Source: Limnanthes douglasii subsp. nivea
Taxonomy: Eukaryota > Streptophyta > Magnoliopsida > Brassicales > Limnanthaceae
NCBI GenBank assembly: GCA_036936605.1
Contig: JAUPFV010000002.1
Span: 201,213,273-201,277,272 of the forward strand
DNA: 64,000 nucleotides
Reading direction: 5' to 3'
Positions 11,535-23,929 of the stretch are shown one piece after another. Below the pieces are notes generated by a model. That model had not been told where the DNA came from and did not search any database. It saw only the letters and a program-made list of their open reading frames with translations. The first letter of the stretch is position 1. The number at the start of each line of letters is the position of its first letter. Both the position numbers and the translations under genes were made by a program.

Positions 11535-12160
11535 ATTCATTATTTTATCATTTTCTACTACTAAAATAAATTGCAGAACACATACTTGTTAAGTTACTCA
11601 TTCAAATTACTATAGATTGTAGTAGAACTAGATCCAAACTTATTGTATCTCATAAATCTTCTCTTTGTTTTACTTTTCCAATCTTACTTTTCATTCTTAT
11701 GTTCTTGAAAGAACAACAGCCGAAAGATAAAAAAAATAAAGTAAAAAGATCTATGGTTTTAGTAGTCAGTCCAACTAACAAACCAACATATGTTTCGTGT
11801 ACGAGTGGTGAAAGAATCCAAACCTACATATTTCTTATATAGATAATGTGATTATGGTCAAAGCCCAAACAATTGCATTAAACTCTTATATTTCATATTG
11901 TGATTAGAGACTACAATCCATTAAATTTATTTTTATCAATTTAGTCCATTAACTTATCATTTTGGTATGAAGTGTTGATATTTGGACTTGCACCAGAGTT
12001 TACAGTTACACCTCCATAATGGGTTTTAAGCTATTAATCCAATTCATATTTAATTATGCATTTATATGATTAATCCAACTAGTTATTAATTAAACCATCT
12101 TATAATGAGTTGTAAAATATATAATTAGCATATCGGACTATTGAGGGTTAAACCCCCGTT
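11535..12160. other. Non-coding stretch
   Basis: AT-rich sequence with no convincing ORF, repeat or RNA gene. It borders the LTR of copia element G at 12162. Confidence 0.5.
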
Positions 12161-12161
12161 T

Positions 12162-12550
12162 TGTCGAGGTAAAAACTGATGTATAGATTAACAAATTTTT
12201 AAAAGAAAACAACCAACCTTGTTTAAGATGAGAAACAAATAAAATAAAGTATAAATAAAACCAAACAAATAGAGTAAACGTGGTTTGGATTGTGGAAATA
12301 TCCTACATATATGGGAAAGATACACTCTTTTTATTAAGAAATAAGTTAGAGAAAGACTCTCAAACATAAATGATTCAATCACTCTTTTTAAATAAAGATG
12401 ACGTAATTCACAAAAATATCCCTTTAGGGTTTATCTCTTACCTTACTTATCTCCCAAAAAAACTAGAGCTATTTCTCTCTCTTTGGAAATATGTTGCTCA
12501 CGATTTCCTCGCACATTGCATAACAATTTCTTCCATTTATAACACAATGG
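12162..12550 (-). repeat. 3' LTR of copia G (inner edge uncertain)
   Basis: Matches the LTR at 44668-44914 in the same orientation, including the GTGGTTTGGATTGTGG / GTGGTTCAAATTGTAA block typical of plant copia LTRs, CTCTTTTTATTAA and GACTCTCAA. The inner edge is a guess, because the other copy ends in the N gap. Confidence 0.7.
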
Positions 12551-12589
12551 TAATAACTCTTAATCCATTATCAATTTTAAAAAAAATCT

Positions 12590-12900
12590 GATTAATATAT
12601 GAAAATTTAAAAATAACAGACTTAAGTAATAGAAAACCTAAGTAATATTGAAGACTAAATTAATTGCAAATCTAATTAATGTAGAAAACCTAATTCATAG
12701 TAGACCGAATTAATATAGGAAGACTGAAAATTAGTGGACCAAATTAATATAAGAGATCCAATTAATAGAGAAGATCCAATCAATAGGAAATCTAAACAAT
12801 ATATAAGACTAAATTAATATAAAATCTAATTAATATACAATGACTAAAAAATAAAAGACCCAATCAATATAGATGACCAATTCATATGAAATCTAGTTAT
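12590..12900. repeat. Degenerate AT-rich minisatellite between LTR and RNase H of G
   Basis: A unit of about 18-20 bp close to GACYAAATTAATATARGA recurs some 15 times with drift (for example GACCGAATTAATATAGGAA, GACCAAATTAATATAAGAG, GATCCAATTAATAGAGAA). Not coding. Confidence 0.65.
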
Positions 12901-12954
12901 ACCAATTTAAATAGAAGATTCCACTTTGAGTTACTTCTAACATACCTTTAATAA

Positions 12955-13358
12955 TTATCAACTAGGCTTATAGTAACTCAGTTGCCGTTTAATCCAACGT
13001 TCTACTATTTACAGAACGAATCACTCGCATCCCAGTTTGACCCAATCTGATGCAATTCGCCAGTTTTGAAATTGATAATACCTTGGTCAAAGCATCCGAA
13101 GGATTTTATTCGCTAGCAATCTTAGTCACCTTTATCCGCTCCTTCTCCACAACGTCTCAGATGAAGTACATCTTAATATCTACATGTTTAGTTTACAAAT
13201 GGACTTTTGGATTTTTTATCAAAATGACATGCACTACTGTCATTACAGAAAAAACATATATTACTTCACACCGTTGATTCACTAAACAATATCTCTAGCC
13301 AGATAACTTTCTTTATGGATTTCGTAAAAGACATATACTTGGCTTCTGTAGACGAAAA
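12955..13358 (-). pseudogene. RNase H end of copia G, left of the B insertion
   Basis: Minus strand: IAFSSTEAKYMSFTKSIKK (13355 leftward), CNDSSACHFDKKSKSPFVN, the displaced DVVEKERIKVTKIASE and a KVLSISKLANCIRLGQTGM end. This is the standard copia RNase H with its Glu and Asp blocks. The domain is cut at 13359 by element B; its first part is at 41110-41230. Confidence 0.85.
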
Positions 13359-13363
13359 CGCAA
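13359..13363. other. Target site duplication of B, left copy (CGCAA)
   Basis: CGCAA here and at 41095-41099 directly flank the two LTRs of B. Joining the flanks restores the copia frame across RNase H (KFVAFSSTEA). Confidence 0.9.
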
Positions 13364-13930
13364 TTGTGAGGGATTTTTGTGATAATTATAAAAGATAGAA
13401 ATCGGAAGAATAAAATGCTAATATCTTATTATTTTGATAGAAAAAATCTTACATAATTTTAGGATCCTGTATCATTTATATAATATATTTTACAATACAC
13501 TACTTCATTATCTCCTAATAATTCTCCATTTTCTGTTAGGTTGGGTCATGGGTCCATGCCTAATTTCCACATCTTGGGTGCTGCTACATTACTGCTCTTA
13601 GTGGCTTTATCTTTGCTAATTAGTTTTCATCATCGGCCGAGGTACTAGCCATCCTTTATGCGGATTACTGTTTAGCGCTGGCCGGGGTACCGGTCTACTA
13701 TCACGCGGGATGATAGTCTAGTTTTCACACGGGCGACTCCTAGCTCTTCTATCGATGTCCTTATTTTTGCATTGTTCCGTAGAGGGTGTCTCATCCTATT
13801 AATTCGTTGCACGGTTCTGCTTTATATAATAGTTTTCAAGTGTGATTCCAATTGACATACCCCTCGATTTATCGGGGGTACCACGGTCTGGCTGATGGGT
13901 ATAACTTAATGATAGTGTTATACCTTACCA
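13364..13930 (-). repeat. 3' LTR of element B
   Basis: 567 bp, aligning throughout with 40520-41094: AGGATCCTGTATC, CTTTATATAATATATTTTAC, GGCCGAGGTAC, CGGTTCTGCTTTATATAAT, CCCTCGATTTATCGGGGGTA. On the minus strand it starts TGGTAAGG and ends CACAA (the mate starts TGATAAGG and ends CACCA). Immediately inside, at 13931-13945, the minus strand reads GACTAGGGGAC, a polypurine-tract-like sequence. Confidence 0.92.
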
Positions 13931-14311
13931 GTCCCCTAGTCCTTGTAAAAGGGAGAATTTCTAAGAAAGTTACGTTTTAGAATGATTAAAATTACGATAC
14001 CAACCGAGGTATGTATTCTTTCATTAATTGCACCGTTTCCACTTGGCTGTTTTTAACTCCTTTTCTTTTTATATCGTCACGCGCGCTATCATTGCCGTTA
14101 CTCTCTTTTCACCATTTGTCTGAATTCCGTTTCCTATGTCTAACAAACACCGTCCCTATTTTCGTGTCTGTAGAAATGACACTTCATATTTTTCTCATTG
14201 AAACAGTGTGTCCTGCACTCTTCATATAGTGTGAGACCCGTAACTTGAACCGATTGATACCATTTGATTTACTATAAATTGACCATGTGAACCCTTTCTT
14301 TCTATTTTTCT

Positions 14312-15789
14312 TCTATTATTTTGACCAATCATAAAGACGCACGCTTTCCGGTACCCCACCGACGGACACGGTGGAAGGTAGAGAATTCTTCAAATAGTTA
14401 CTTTGACCACCTCACACACCTGTATACAAACCTGAGATTTAAAGATCTTGTTAGACTTAGATTAGTATATAACTTTCCTGACTCTATAATTACTAGGCTC
14501 CCCAAACCCGGTGAACATCCCCACCATACAAGAGAGGGTGAAACTTGTCTGTACAGTACACTATTCGATTAGGGGCTATCCGTATATCAGAATATACCAA
14601 ACAAAGTTGACTATCAATGGATGGAGCTTTTTGCTTAGTGTTAGATAAAGAGATTAATATAGGTAACCTGGTTTCTAGTATCGAAGTGTATAAGCTGCTA
14701 TAGACCCCAATCTACTATATATCTACCCGAAACACAATTTTCATGCTGTTATACTCTAATATACACTGGAAACACTCTTTTATTTTTGTTTCTGGAAATT
14801 AGAAACATCTTGTTGCCAAAATAATCTCCAATTATAGAGGCAATGGATGAACACACGTAAGGGTTGGATTGATTAATCTATTTTCTATGTTTATCAACGA
14901 CTTCTTTACTATTGTTGATATGATTCCATCTTTTTTGTTGTTGAAGGTACATACTCAAAGAAGTACCAAGAGTTGTGGAATAAGTTGTACGACGATCAGG
15001 AATTGAGCCCTTTGGAACAATTGTCTGGTGCTGCACATACTGAATGAGAATTGGAGTATTATCGCATATTCACGTCCGTTAATTTTATTACAGTTGGTTT
15101 GTGGCCCTAACCAGAGACAAAAATGTCAAATGATGGAGATGTGACGCTTACTTCCACTATGGAACCTGTTACCGCAGAACTCGTCGGGGCTATCTTAGTA
15201 GAGAGGGTGTATGTTGATAACCCGAGGGGTGTCATACTGGATCTGCCACCCAGGAGGCCCAAAGATTTGGAGACTGCTGCTAATACTACTGTGCCGAAGA
15301 GGGCATTTGGTCAGTCTTATTAGTCAACCTTATTACAACTACATATGCATCTATTACTACTGACACTGATACCGCATGCGAACAACACAATTCTAACGAT
15401 TGTATTGTGATATCTTCACTCGGAAAAGAGGGTGAGAGCACATGGCAGAGCAGTCCTTTTGGTAGAGGCTTTGTGAGGAAGAAAACTGTGCTTAGGAAGA
15501 ACGAGGTCCCAGTCAATAATAACTATAATGGGGTTGGGGACCAGTCCCTTACTAGGCTGGATAGCTTGGCTGTGGTGGTTAGTACGACCCATCATTCTGT
15601 ACATGAATATAAATATTATGATACATATGGAGTTGGAGGCGCTTCTGTAGGTGGTAGTAAAGAGCATACCCTTACTCTAGACTCGACTAACCATAATCGA
15701 GCCCTCTCCCCTCCCATTAGAGAGATGACAACCCCTCGTCTGGCTTCATTTCCGATTGGTTAAAATGACGGTAAGTCTGCTGCTAGTTT
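14312..15789 (+). pseudogene. Antisense ORF of element B, 5' part
   Basis: The frame runs against pol, just inside the 3' LTR. The N-terminal part (14321-14572) has IITRLPKPGEHPHH and EGETCLYSTLFD, closely matching the antisense ORFs of D and E. The pattern recalls the plant 'putative gypsy type transposon' domain (Pfam Transposase_28). A stop at 14570 and frameshifts follow, then two longer open pieces at 15123-15323 and 15407-15763. It is cut at 15789 by the D-E insertion and seems to resume after 27339. Function unknown. Confidence 0.7.
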
Positions 15790-15994
15790 TGATAAGGACA
15801 TCTCCATCAACTAATAGATCAAGAAAATTCCAAGTAGATGGAATAATGTAGACACACGAATGAAATCAAACTGAGGGTTTCTTTGTGTGAAACCCGTACG
15901 ACTTATAAGCAATGCATTAGTACAACACTTGATAGGAAGTGAATGAGGTCAAATCGAGAGGTATCGATTTCCTAACAAGGTAACTGACAGTCCA
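15790..15994 (+). repeat. First LTR of tandem D-E
   Basis: Starts TGATAAGGACATCTCCATC and ends near GACAGTCCA. It matches 23042-23244 closely (CATCAACTAATAGATCAAG; CCTAACAAGGTAACT) and 27147-27339 more weakly. I see no clear primer binding site after it. Confidence 0.7.
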
Positions 15995-16019
15995 TCAATC
16001 AATATCATCGCTAGCAACC

Positions 16020-17508
16020 ATGCCGATGTGCAACCAATGGGCATCGACACCTACTTGTGAAGAACAACCGAACAGATGCCTCACCGAGCAAATGCTGCTC
16101 ACAAAGGAACAATTATCACGGCAAGGCCAACAAAGAAACATCACATAGTTACCAATGTATGTCGAGTTCGACCGTTTATTGCAATTAATGTTGGTAAATG
16201 TTACAGGCCCCACTTTGTGGAAAGTAGTGGCCGGTAAACCAACAATCATGCCGATAGTCCAACAACTGGAGTAGCAGCTTCAACACATGTAGCAGGAACA
16301 ACAAAGGGTATCATGTGACCGATACACTAAGGATCAGGCCATCAAAGTGACCATAGCTGAACAAAATGACGCCCTACAAGCATTAACAACCAAGATTAGA
16401 GGAACTATCCATGGGAGGAATCGTTCGGGGGTTGATGTCAGTTGTGCTAACCAAGGAGACCAGTCTTCCAAACGTGAGGATAAATGTGAATGAGAAGGTG
16501 AAAGCAGTGGAAAAATATAATTGAAGGGACAAGAACCGCGACAAGATGTGCAACTGAATGCTCTAAAGAGCGCTCGAGAGAATGAGGATGTGCAGTACAA
16601 TCAAATCCGCCCAAGAATGTCCACTTACGTCTTTAACGAGTCTCCATTAATGAAGAAGATCCTCAGAGCCTAGCTCTCGATAAAATTCGAACCATTCATA
16701 ATGGAAGCGTATGATGGTACAAAGGATTGTAAGAGGCACTTATAGAAAATTCACAAAATGATGATGGTGTTTAACCGAGACGATGTCATGCTCTTCCGAG
16801 CCTTATCCTTAAAAGTAATTCTTGGGACTAGTTTAACAGTCTTCCTAAGGAATCTATTTATGACTTCGCAGGTTTATGGAAAGCCTCTCGGCAAAGTTTC
16901 GTGGGTAATAAAGAGCGCCAACGTGAAATACAATCCATTGTGGATCTATACCAAAGGAAATGCGAGTCACTAAGAAGCTATGTTAAGAGTTTTTTTCGTA
17001 CTATGAATGCCTTGACAGATTTTAGAAGAGAATATTTAAGTCACCTTCCTCAAGAGAGGCCTCGATCGATGAGGGGAGTTGTATGCTAATCTAATCAAAT
17101 ATCCATTGTAGAAGATAAGATACTTATTGGCCCAAGCAGATCGGTTCATCCACATAAATAATTCTAAAAAATGATTCACTATCAATACATACCTCATACT
17201 CCAAATGAAGATCGTACGACAGGAAAAAGACGGATGATGGGCCTCGCCGTGAGGGCGTCTTCCGCCTAATGCATTCTGAGAACATGTCTATGCATTTTAC
17301 CTCATTAATCGAGATAATATTTGTTATTTACAATCAAATGAAGGGAATAACAAGATACCATCCCTCTCAAATTATGAGCGAACCTGGTCACAAGCGATCA
17401 AACAGACACTTATGTTCTTACCATAATAACTATGGTCACTCGACTGATGAATGCTGGCAACTCAAAGAGGAGATCCAAAGGTTAATAGATAATGGTGAGC
17501 TCATCTAG
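16020..17508 (+). pseudogene. Gag of D
   Basis: The start ATG at 16020 follows the LTR by 25 bases. The N-terminal part has CEEQPNRCLTEQMLLTKEQL. The capsid at 16680-17060 has FIMEAYDGTKD, the CRAF-like block drifted to LFRALSLK, and SLRSYVKSFF in a shifted frame. The zinc-knuckle-like end at 17430-17508 reads LCSYHNNYGHSTDECWQLKE. Many frameshifts. The part between LTR and capsid is shared with E. Confidence 0.75.
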
Positions 17509-17759
17509 TTGGTTAAACAGTAAGATCGCCATCGCTAGCCCGAGTAGAAGGATGAACCTCGACCAGTCAATGAAGAGAGGCCTTATAAAGATAAGAGAAT
17601 AGATATGGGAAAACAACAATGGTTGTTTACCATCGCTGGGGGGAGGGAACGTTGCTAGGTAGAAACTCAAAGTCTAACAAAAAGGAAAGAACCGACCATG
17701 AAGTGTAGGTAGTCGAGACTTTAATTAACCATAATTACTGAGACAAGGTTGCTAATCTT

Positions 17760-18245
17760 ACCTTTAACGATGTTGATTTACGCGGGGTCACCACACCATA
17801 CGATGATGTATTAACGGTTAATCTGGATATTGGAGGAGTGATGGTTACTATATTCTTAGTTAATGGAGGTAGCTCGGCTAATATAATCTTCAAATCTAGT
17901 TATGATCGCATGCAAGAAATTTCACCTTATAAATCCACCCAACAAACTCTGGTAGGATATGAAGGGAAGTCATCTCAATGCATGGGGGAGGTCGAGCTTA
18001 TGGTCAAAATAGGCTACGAAGCTACTAAGAAAGAACTCAAGATATTATTTATGATATCCGATGCCCCCAGATATTATCATGCTATCATTGGAAGACCGTG
18101 GTTGTATCGGATGGAGGCCATACCGTGCAATTTCAGACAATGTATCAAATACCTAGTTGGGAACGCAGTTAGAATCATAAGAGGCATGCATCAAACTGCT
18201 AGAGCGTGCTATCTAGTTACGGTTGATCCAACTAAGCCTCTTTAA
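17760..18245 (+). pseudogene. Protease of D, catalytic Asp replaced
   Basis: The open frame 17838-18245 contains FLVNGGSSANIIFKSSYDRM, where DTGSS has become NGGSS, so the active-site Asp is lost. The C-terminal YYHAIIGRPWLYRMEAIPCN and CIKYLVGN match the usual end of Tat proteases. No stop occurs within 136 codons despite the lost residue. Confidence 0.85.
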
Positions 18246-18359
18246 TAACAATTAAATGACGAGGGGGCGCGTGGAGAAGAAATAACAACGCTTCCCTTAC
18301 CTAATCCTATAGCTAACCCAAGTGAAACTGAGCAACCCGACGCAACTTCTACAGACTAG

Positions 18360-19239
18360 GTAACAATTTGAATTCTTCTTTTAAACATTTGTTAATCGAC
18401 ATGTTAGGAAGAAACTTGGATATTTTTTCTTGGAATGCTAGTGATGTGTGAGGGGTAGACCCATCTATAATTTGACACAAATTAGCGATTGATACATATG
18501 CTAAGCTTGTGCAGCAGTAGCGACGCTCATTCTCTATTGAGAAACAAGAGGCCATAAGTGCTGAGGTAGACAATATATCTTGGGTCGAACATATACGACG
18601 ACGTTGTTATCATATATGGGTCGCAAACCTAGTGTTAGTAAAAAAGAAGGGGGGACATATGTACGTTGACTTCACAGATTTGAATCAGGAATGCCCAAAA
18701 TACGCTTTCCCACTACCTCCTATTGATCAGTTGGTACATGTGGTTTCACATCACTCCATATATCATTGCCTCTACCGCGTATCGATCAGTTGGTACATGT
18801 GGTATATGGAGTGTTGAGCATCGGGGTACAAGTTTCTAAAATTCATAGACACCTACTCAGGTTGCAATCAGATTCTCCTAAAACTATCTGACGAGGAACA
18901 CACGACGTTCCAAACTGAGTGTGGCCTCTACTGGTACACTATGATGTCGTTCGGCTTAAAGAATGCAGGCTCCACATACCAGCGTCTTGTGAATCATATT
19001 TTTAAGACCATCTAAGACACCACATGAAGGCATATATTGATGATATGATCTTCAAAACACACACGACTGGTAAACAGCTTGAGGTCCTCCAAACCGTGTT
19101 TGATCTCCTACGCAAATTTAATTTAAAACTCAATTTTGTCAAATGCTCTTTCGGCGTCTACAATGGTAAATTTCTGCGATACATAGTGAGTAAAAAGGGC
19201 ATCGAAGCCGACCTTACCCAACTGCAAGCAGTCATTTAG
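18360..19239 (+). pseudogene. Reverse transcriptase of D
   Basis: Blocks in order: LDIFSWNASDV, RSFSIEKQEAISAEVDN, MYVDFTDLNQECPKYAFPLP, FIDTYSGCNQI, MMSFGLKNAGSTYQRLVN and the active site MKAYIDDMIFK at ~19024, with KCSFGVYNGKFL after it. The YIDD is intact. A 60-bp partial duplication at 18724-18802 interrupts the palm between IDQLVHV and GYKFLKF. Confidence 0.85.
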
Positions 19240-20450
19240 ATGTCACCACCAAAGAACATCAAAGAGGTCCATTGCCTGATGGGTCGCCTAACAGCACTGT
19301 CTCATTTCATATCAAGAGCGTCAGACAATAGCCACCCCTTCTTTAAAGTCCTCCGAGGTTCTAAAAAGTTTGCATAGACCGAGGAGTGAAATACAGATTT
19401 CGAAGAATTGAAGAACTATCTCACATCACCGAACATAATATCCGCCCATGTTGCAGGTGAGCCTTTGTTTTTATAATTGTTTGTTTCACATTTCTTAGTT
19501 AGTATGGTATTATTGTAGGAACTGGAGGTATCCAACGACCGATATACTACACTAGTAAAAAATTAGTCGATGTAGAGACTCGCTATCTTAACCTGTAAAA
19601 GCTAGCAATTCTCCCATAATTCTAAAAACACACAATCACAGTCTGCACGTCTTTTGCCCTCAAAACCATGTTACAGAAACCCGATGCATTTGGCTGACTG
19701 ACTAAGTAGAGCATTGATTTAGGGGAGTACGACATCAAGTTTGAACCATGCACCGCCATCAAGGGGCAAGCCATCGCTGATTTCCTTACACAATTCTCCT
19801 TGCCTCGTGATGTATCTTCTCAAGTCGAACCATCACCCGAGGACGAGCAGATGGAATGGATAGTTGAAACTGATAAGGCATCAAATAATTTAAAAGGAGG
19901 TGCTGGTGTCATCTTAAAGTTACAAACATGAGAGGAAGTTCACCAAGCCATCACATTTAGCTTCCCCGTAAGTAATAACATGACGAAGTATGAGGCATTG
20001 ATTGGTGGCATGAAGCTAACTTTGATATGTGGGGCTCAAATTCTTCAAATCCGATCTGATTCCCAGCTGGTTATAAATCAGGCCAACAACACCTATGATG
20101 CAAATAAAGAGGGGATCCACAGATATCTGACGGTGCTCAAGGAATATGAGTCCAAGTTTGCAAAAGTGGTTTATGATCAGGTGTCCTGCCTTGATAACTC
20201 CGCAACCGATGCACTGGCCAAAACAGTAGCCTCGGGAGAACATCCGATTATCATTACACAACAACTTCCAACCATGGAAACTTTTAGCCATCACGACACC
20301 ATTTTCATGATCGAGGACACCAGCGATTGGAAACAACCTTATCTGCTATACCTCCCATTAGGCACCCTTCCAACCCACAAGGCTGCCGCTCAGGTACCCC
20401 AACTACGGTCAGCCAAGTACTGCATCTTAGAAGATGTCCTTTATCAATAA
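19240..20450 (+). pseudogene. Both RNase H domains of D
   Basis: RNase H1 lies at about 19380-19810 in mixed frames (RPIYYTSKKLVDVETRYLN-like wording, then IKFEPCTAIKGQAIADFL). The second, Tat-type RNase H is at 19850-20270: WIVETDKAS, then in the open frame 19980-20450 MTKYEALIGGMKL, IRSDSQLVINQ and NSATDALAKT. The product ends at ILEDVLYQ and a stop, just where IN should start. IN is missing from D. Confidence 0.8.
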
Positions 20451-20455
20451 AATGT

Positions 20456-20561
20456 ACAACATGACTGTTATTCCGCTGCCTCAGTCAAGCAGAATCTACC
20501 TCAATTCTACAACTTGACTGTTGTTCTGCTGCTTCAGTCAAGCTGAATCTACCTCAGCCAC
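20456..20561 (+). repeat. 53-bp tandem duplication at the IN deletion of D
   Basis: 20456-20508 and 20509-20561 share ACAAC-TGACTGTT, GCTGC-TCAGTCAAGC and GAATCTACCTCA. E has a single copy of this block (near 24005-24060) leading into IN, so the duplication marks where D lost IN. Confidence 0.8.
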
Positions 20562-20871
20562 ACCACACTTCGAGTGGTTAACAAAACAAATGTTTAAGTC
20601 TTTAATACAAGACCAAAATTAAACATTAGGAATAATCGGAAGGGTCTTGCTTCCCACCGTTCAAACACTAACTAATGGGTTATCCACCAGCCTTTGTTCT
20701 GAGTGCTCCGAAACTGTTTTTTTGTGGACCTCTCGCCTAATTCTCTATGTGAAGGTACCACCATAAGAATGATTGTACTACCGACTTGTCGTCTCATTTC
20801 GAAATCAATTTGTTTTTAAAGGATTCCAACTTCATGCATGGCTTAAGCTTCAGTAGCTCAACCAGTGTCTC

Positions 20872-22406
20872 CTAATGATTCTTTTCCATCATCCCCATGA
20901 CTATCTTTATTACTTTCCTTTCACGATCATCTAAATCCACCTCTATCTTGTTTAGAAATTTCTTACGTTGATGCTCTATCTTCATCTTCAGATCTCTAAT
21001 AGTAGCCGTTAACTTTCCATTATCCAATGTCAACCCCGTAATGCGTTCAGCCTGCTCTTCGACCCTCTGATTCTGAGCCATATTATGCGCAAGGAAACCA
21101 TTGCTTTGTGACATCAAATCATCTTTCCTCTTGATAAGTCCATTATTTGGCGCTATTAGCGCGTTATTACCAGTAGAAAGTTCTTTGCATTTTTCTTTGC
21201 ATGAATCTCGAGCACCCTTGACAGAGGCTAACTCACGACAAAGCTCATCGTTTTCCAGAGAAGACTTGTCATTACACACCTCGGTTGATCCATACACATT
21301 TTTTAACTGAGAAAACGACGTGGTTAAACCCTTTCCAGTCACCAACATCATAAATAGTTAACATCTCTTCCTCCTTTTTATTCTGCACTCCAATGGGCGA
21401 CGCATCTTCAACATCACTAGATTTTTAACTGTAGGGCACTACCACCCTTACCCCGCACTGTTGCAATCATGGTATTTTTGCTCCTTCAATGCCCGTAGTC
21501 ATTCTGTTGTACCCATTTCTATGCTACCGGTCATCCTCACCTTCCCATCGTTTGCTATGTCTAATTCAAGGACACGCCACAACCCAGATTTTAAGTAATT
21601 TATTTATAAAAATAAGCAAGACGCCCCCTAATACCACGTCGTATTGACTAATGCTGATAATCTGATCAAGGGATCCACAATCTCCAATGATAGCCCTTCT
21701 TTGCACTCACCTGCAAAAGCAAACACGTTTGATCAACATCCATGTTAGATCAACTAGGCTATTACTGTATAATATTTCCTCTTTACACTTAGCTTTCCAC
21801 CGTCTTTCTAACTGGAGATTTAACACGACACTTTCATGCTCCCAATTCCCTTATACAAATACAAACGTATGCTTCCAGTTTCTATTTGACGTCAACAACT
21901 CAACTATTCTCCTCACTCCAGTCAGTTGAATATAGAAAAATGTAGAATTTAGTAATTTGGCTACATCTACCATGACAAGTAAGTGTGGTAGACATACAAG
22001 AATTCATAATAGACAGGAGCTCAGGATGACACTAAGTAACACCCTCAATCTATTTATGGCTAATTCTATAAGGCATATATATCCCTATGAAGCTAAAAAA
22101 TTCCCTAATCAGCGAGGGAAACAAAAACCATAAACCCCAATCAAACACGGTAGTGTACAGACAAGTCTCATTTTCTTTTGCTAGATAAGGTTGTTCACCG
22201 GGTACCGGTACCATCCCTATCACATCGCTCGGTATCAATACCTAACTCTAAATTCTAGAAGGCCATTCTCTAGTAAGATACCCACACTTAGGGTTAATCG
22301 AGAGAAATACTTCTCTAAGAATGAAAGGGTCTCATATTGTGATTCTGTTCCATCACCAATGACAACACTGAGCTTCTCTTTATTTTACCATATCTTTAGG
22401 TGCCAT
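20872..22406 (-). pseudogene. Antisense ORF of D
   Basis: The start ATG is at 22406 (MAPKDMVK). The N-terminal domain at 22320-22050 has INPKCGYL, IPSDVIGMVPVPGEQPY, ENETCLYTTVFDWGLWF and PSLIREFFSFIGIYM, the same motif order as E and B. The C-terminal open frame 21351-20872 (159 codons) is rich in Glu, Lys and Leu with a heptad look (ELCRELASVKGARDSCKEKC), probably a coiled coil. The middle is broken. It runs opposite to D's gag-pol. Function unknown; the coiled coil suggests a structural or interaction role. Confidence 0.75.
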
Positions 22407-23041
22407 CACGGTTACTAGAACAAATGCAAGTAGCCAATAAGACTTATAAGTGCAAGAAAATTACGGGGATAAGTCACGACAATCAAGACTATTAGTAAAG
22501 GGTTTTTCCTAGCACGCAATGTAATTGGGGCCAATACATCTACACCAAGCTAGGGTGGCCCTAATACGATACTATTACTGGAAATCATAAATAATTAATA
22601 TAAAATTACAATACGAACATAACTTCTTTACCGGTGACTACGAAAAGTTCAAAATGGCTAAAGAGCTTTGGCTTTGGAGAATAGTTTATTTTCTCTTATG
22701 AATGTAAAGTTATTTTCAAAACAATAATAACTTCAAAAATTTAGCAAAACATTTATTATTAAAGTGACTCTCCACTCCATACGTGATTAGACAACAATTG
22801 TCATTCTAAATCAAAATGGCTTTATATGTAAGACCCGTATTATCGAACACACCGGTTTGTAAATGCCATATGTCATAACACTATTGGAAAATAAATCATT
22901 CCATTACCGCAAATGCTACGACACAATGCCCACGTGACATATGAATAACTCAAGTTTTCTACCATATATTCTGCTTTGTAAACATGTTATTCCATCGATT
23001 CTATATTTTCAACATATAATCCATGAACTATGGGGGAGCCC

Positions 23042-23244
23042 TGATGAGGACCCTCCATCAACTAATAGATCAAGCGAATTCCGAGCAGATGGAAGTAATA
23101 TAAAGATGCAAATGAAATCAAACCGAGGTTTTTTATGCGAAATCAAGACAATCTATACACAATGCATCAATGCAACACTTGATATCAAGTGACGAAGGTC
23201 AAACCAAGAGTTATCGATGTCCTAACAAGGTAACTAGCAACCCA
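23042..23244 (+). repeat. Middle LTR of tandem D-E
   Basis: Starts TGATGAGGACCCTCCATC just after GGGGGAGCCC and ends near AGCAACCCA. It closes D on the left and opens E on the right, since the same gag leader follows it as follows the first LTR. Confidence 0.75.
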
Positions 23245-23269
23245 TCAATCAATATCAGCGCTAGCAACC

Positions 23270-23440
23270 ATGTCGAGGTGAAAACAATTGGCATCGATGC
23301 CGACTTGTGAAGAACAACCAAAGAGATGCCTCACCGAGCAGAGACCGCTCACGAAGGAACAATTAGCATGACAAGGCCATTCAAGGAATATCACATAGTT
23401 ACAAATATATGTCGAGTCCGACCATTTATTGCAATTAAAG
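23270..23440 (+). pseudogene. Gag N-terminal remnant of E
   Basis: Repeats the gag start of D: MPTCEEQPKRCLTEQ and LTKEQL, with stops. The homology ends near 23440 (CATTTATTGCAATTAA in both). From there E jumps to second-RNase-H sequence by ~23560, so capsid, PR, RT and RNase H1 are gone. Confidence 0.75.
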
Positions 23441-23559
23441 AAGAAGTCATAAAGAATTTCAACTTCATTTAAATGGAAGCTGACGAGAAACGACTTAATA
23501 GATCGTGAACAGAGTAATGAGAAGAAGTCTAACAAGTGATCCATTTACCTACAGGAGAA

Positions 23560-23890
23560 AAAGCCAGTGATCTCTTTAACATATGGAGCTCGTCTCCCGC
23601 GAATCCGATCAGACTCTCAGTTGGTCGTAAATCAAGTTAGGGGTAGTTATGACGTAAAGAAAGAAGAAATTTGGGGCTACTTAACAACACTAAAGGAATG
23701 CGAGTCTAAATTTTCCATGATCTCTATGAACACGTCCCACGCCAATAAAATTCTGTCGTCGATGCACTGGCCAAGGCCGCAGCTTCCAGTGAATACCCTA
23801 TCATCATTATACAACAATTAGCGACTAAAGAACTAGTTAAAAAGAATGAAACCATTCATGCGATCGACAACACCAGTAATTAGAGATAAC
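23560..23890 (+). pseudogene. Second RNase H remnant of E
   Basis: The frame 23567-23821 aligns with D: GARLPRIRSDSQLVVNQVRG against GAQILQIRSDSQLVINQANN, then LTTLKECESKFSM and, in another frame, VVDALAKAAASSEYPIIII. Only the C-terminal half remains. It leads straight into IN. Confidence 0.85.
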
Positions 23891-23929
23891 CATATATCCT
23901 ATACCTAAATCCAGTCATGTTATCGCCCG

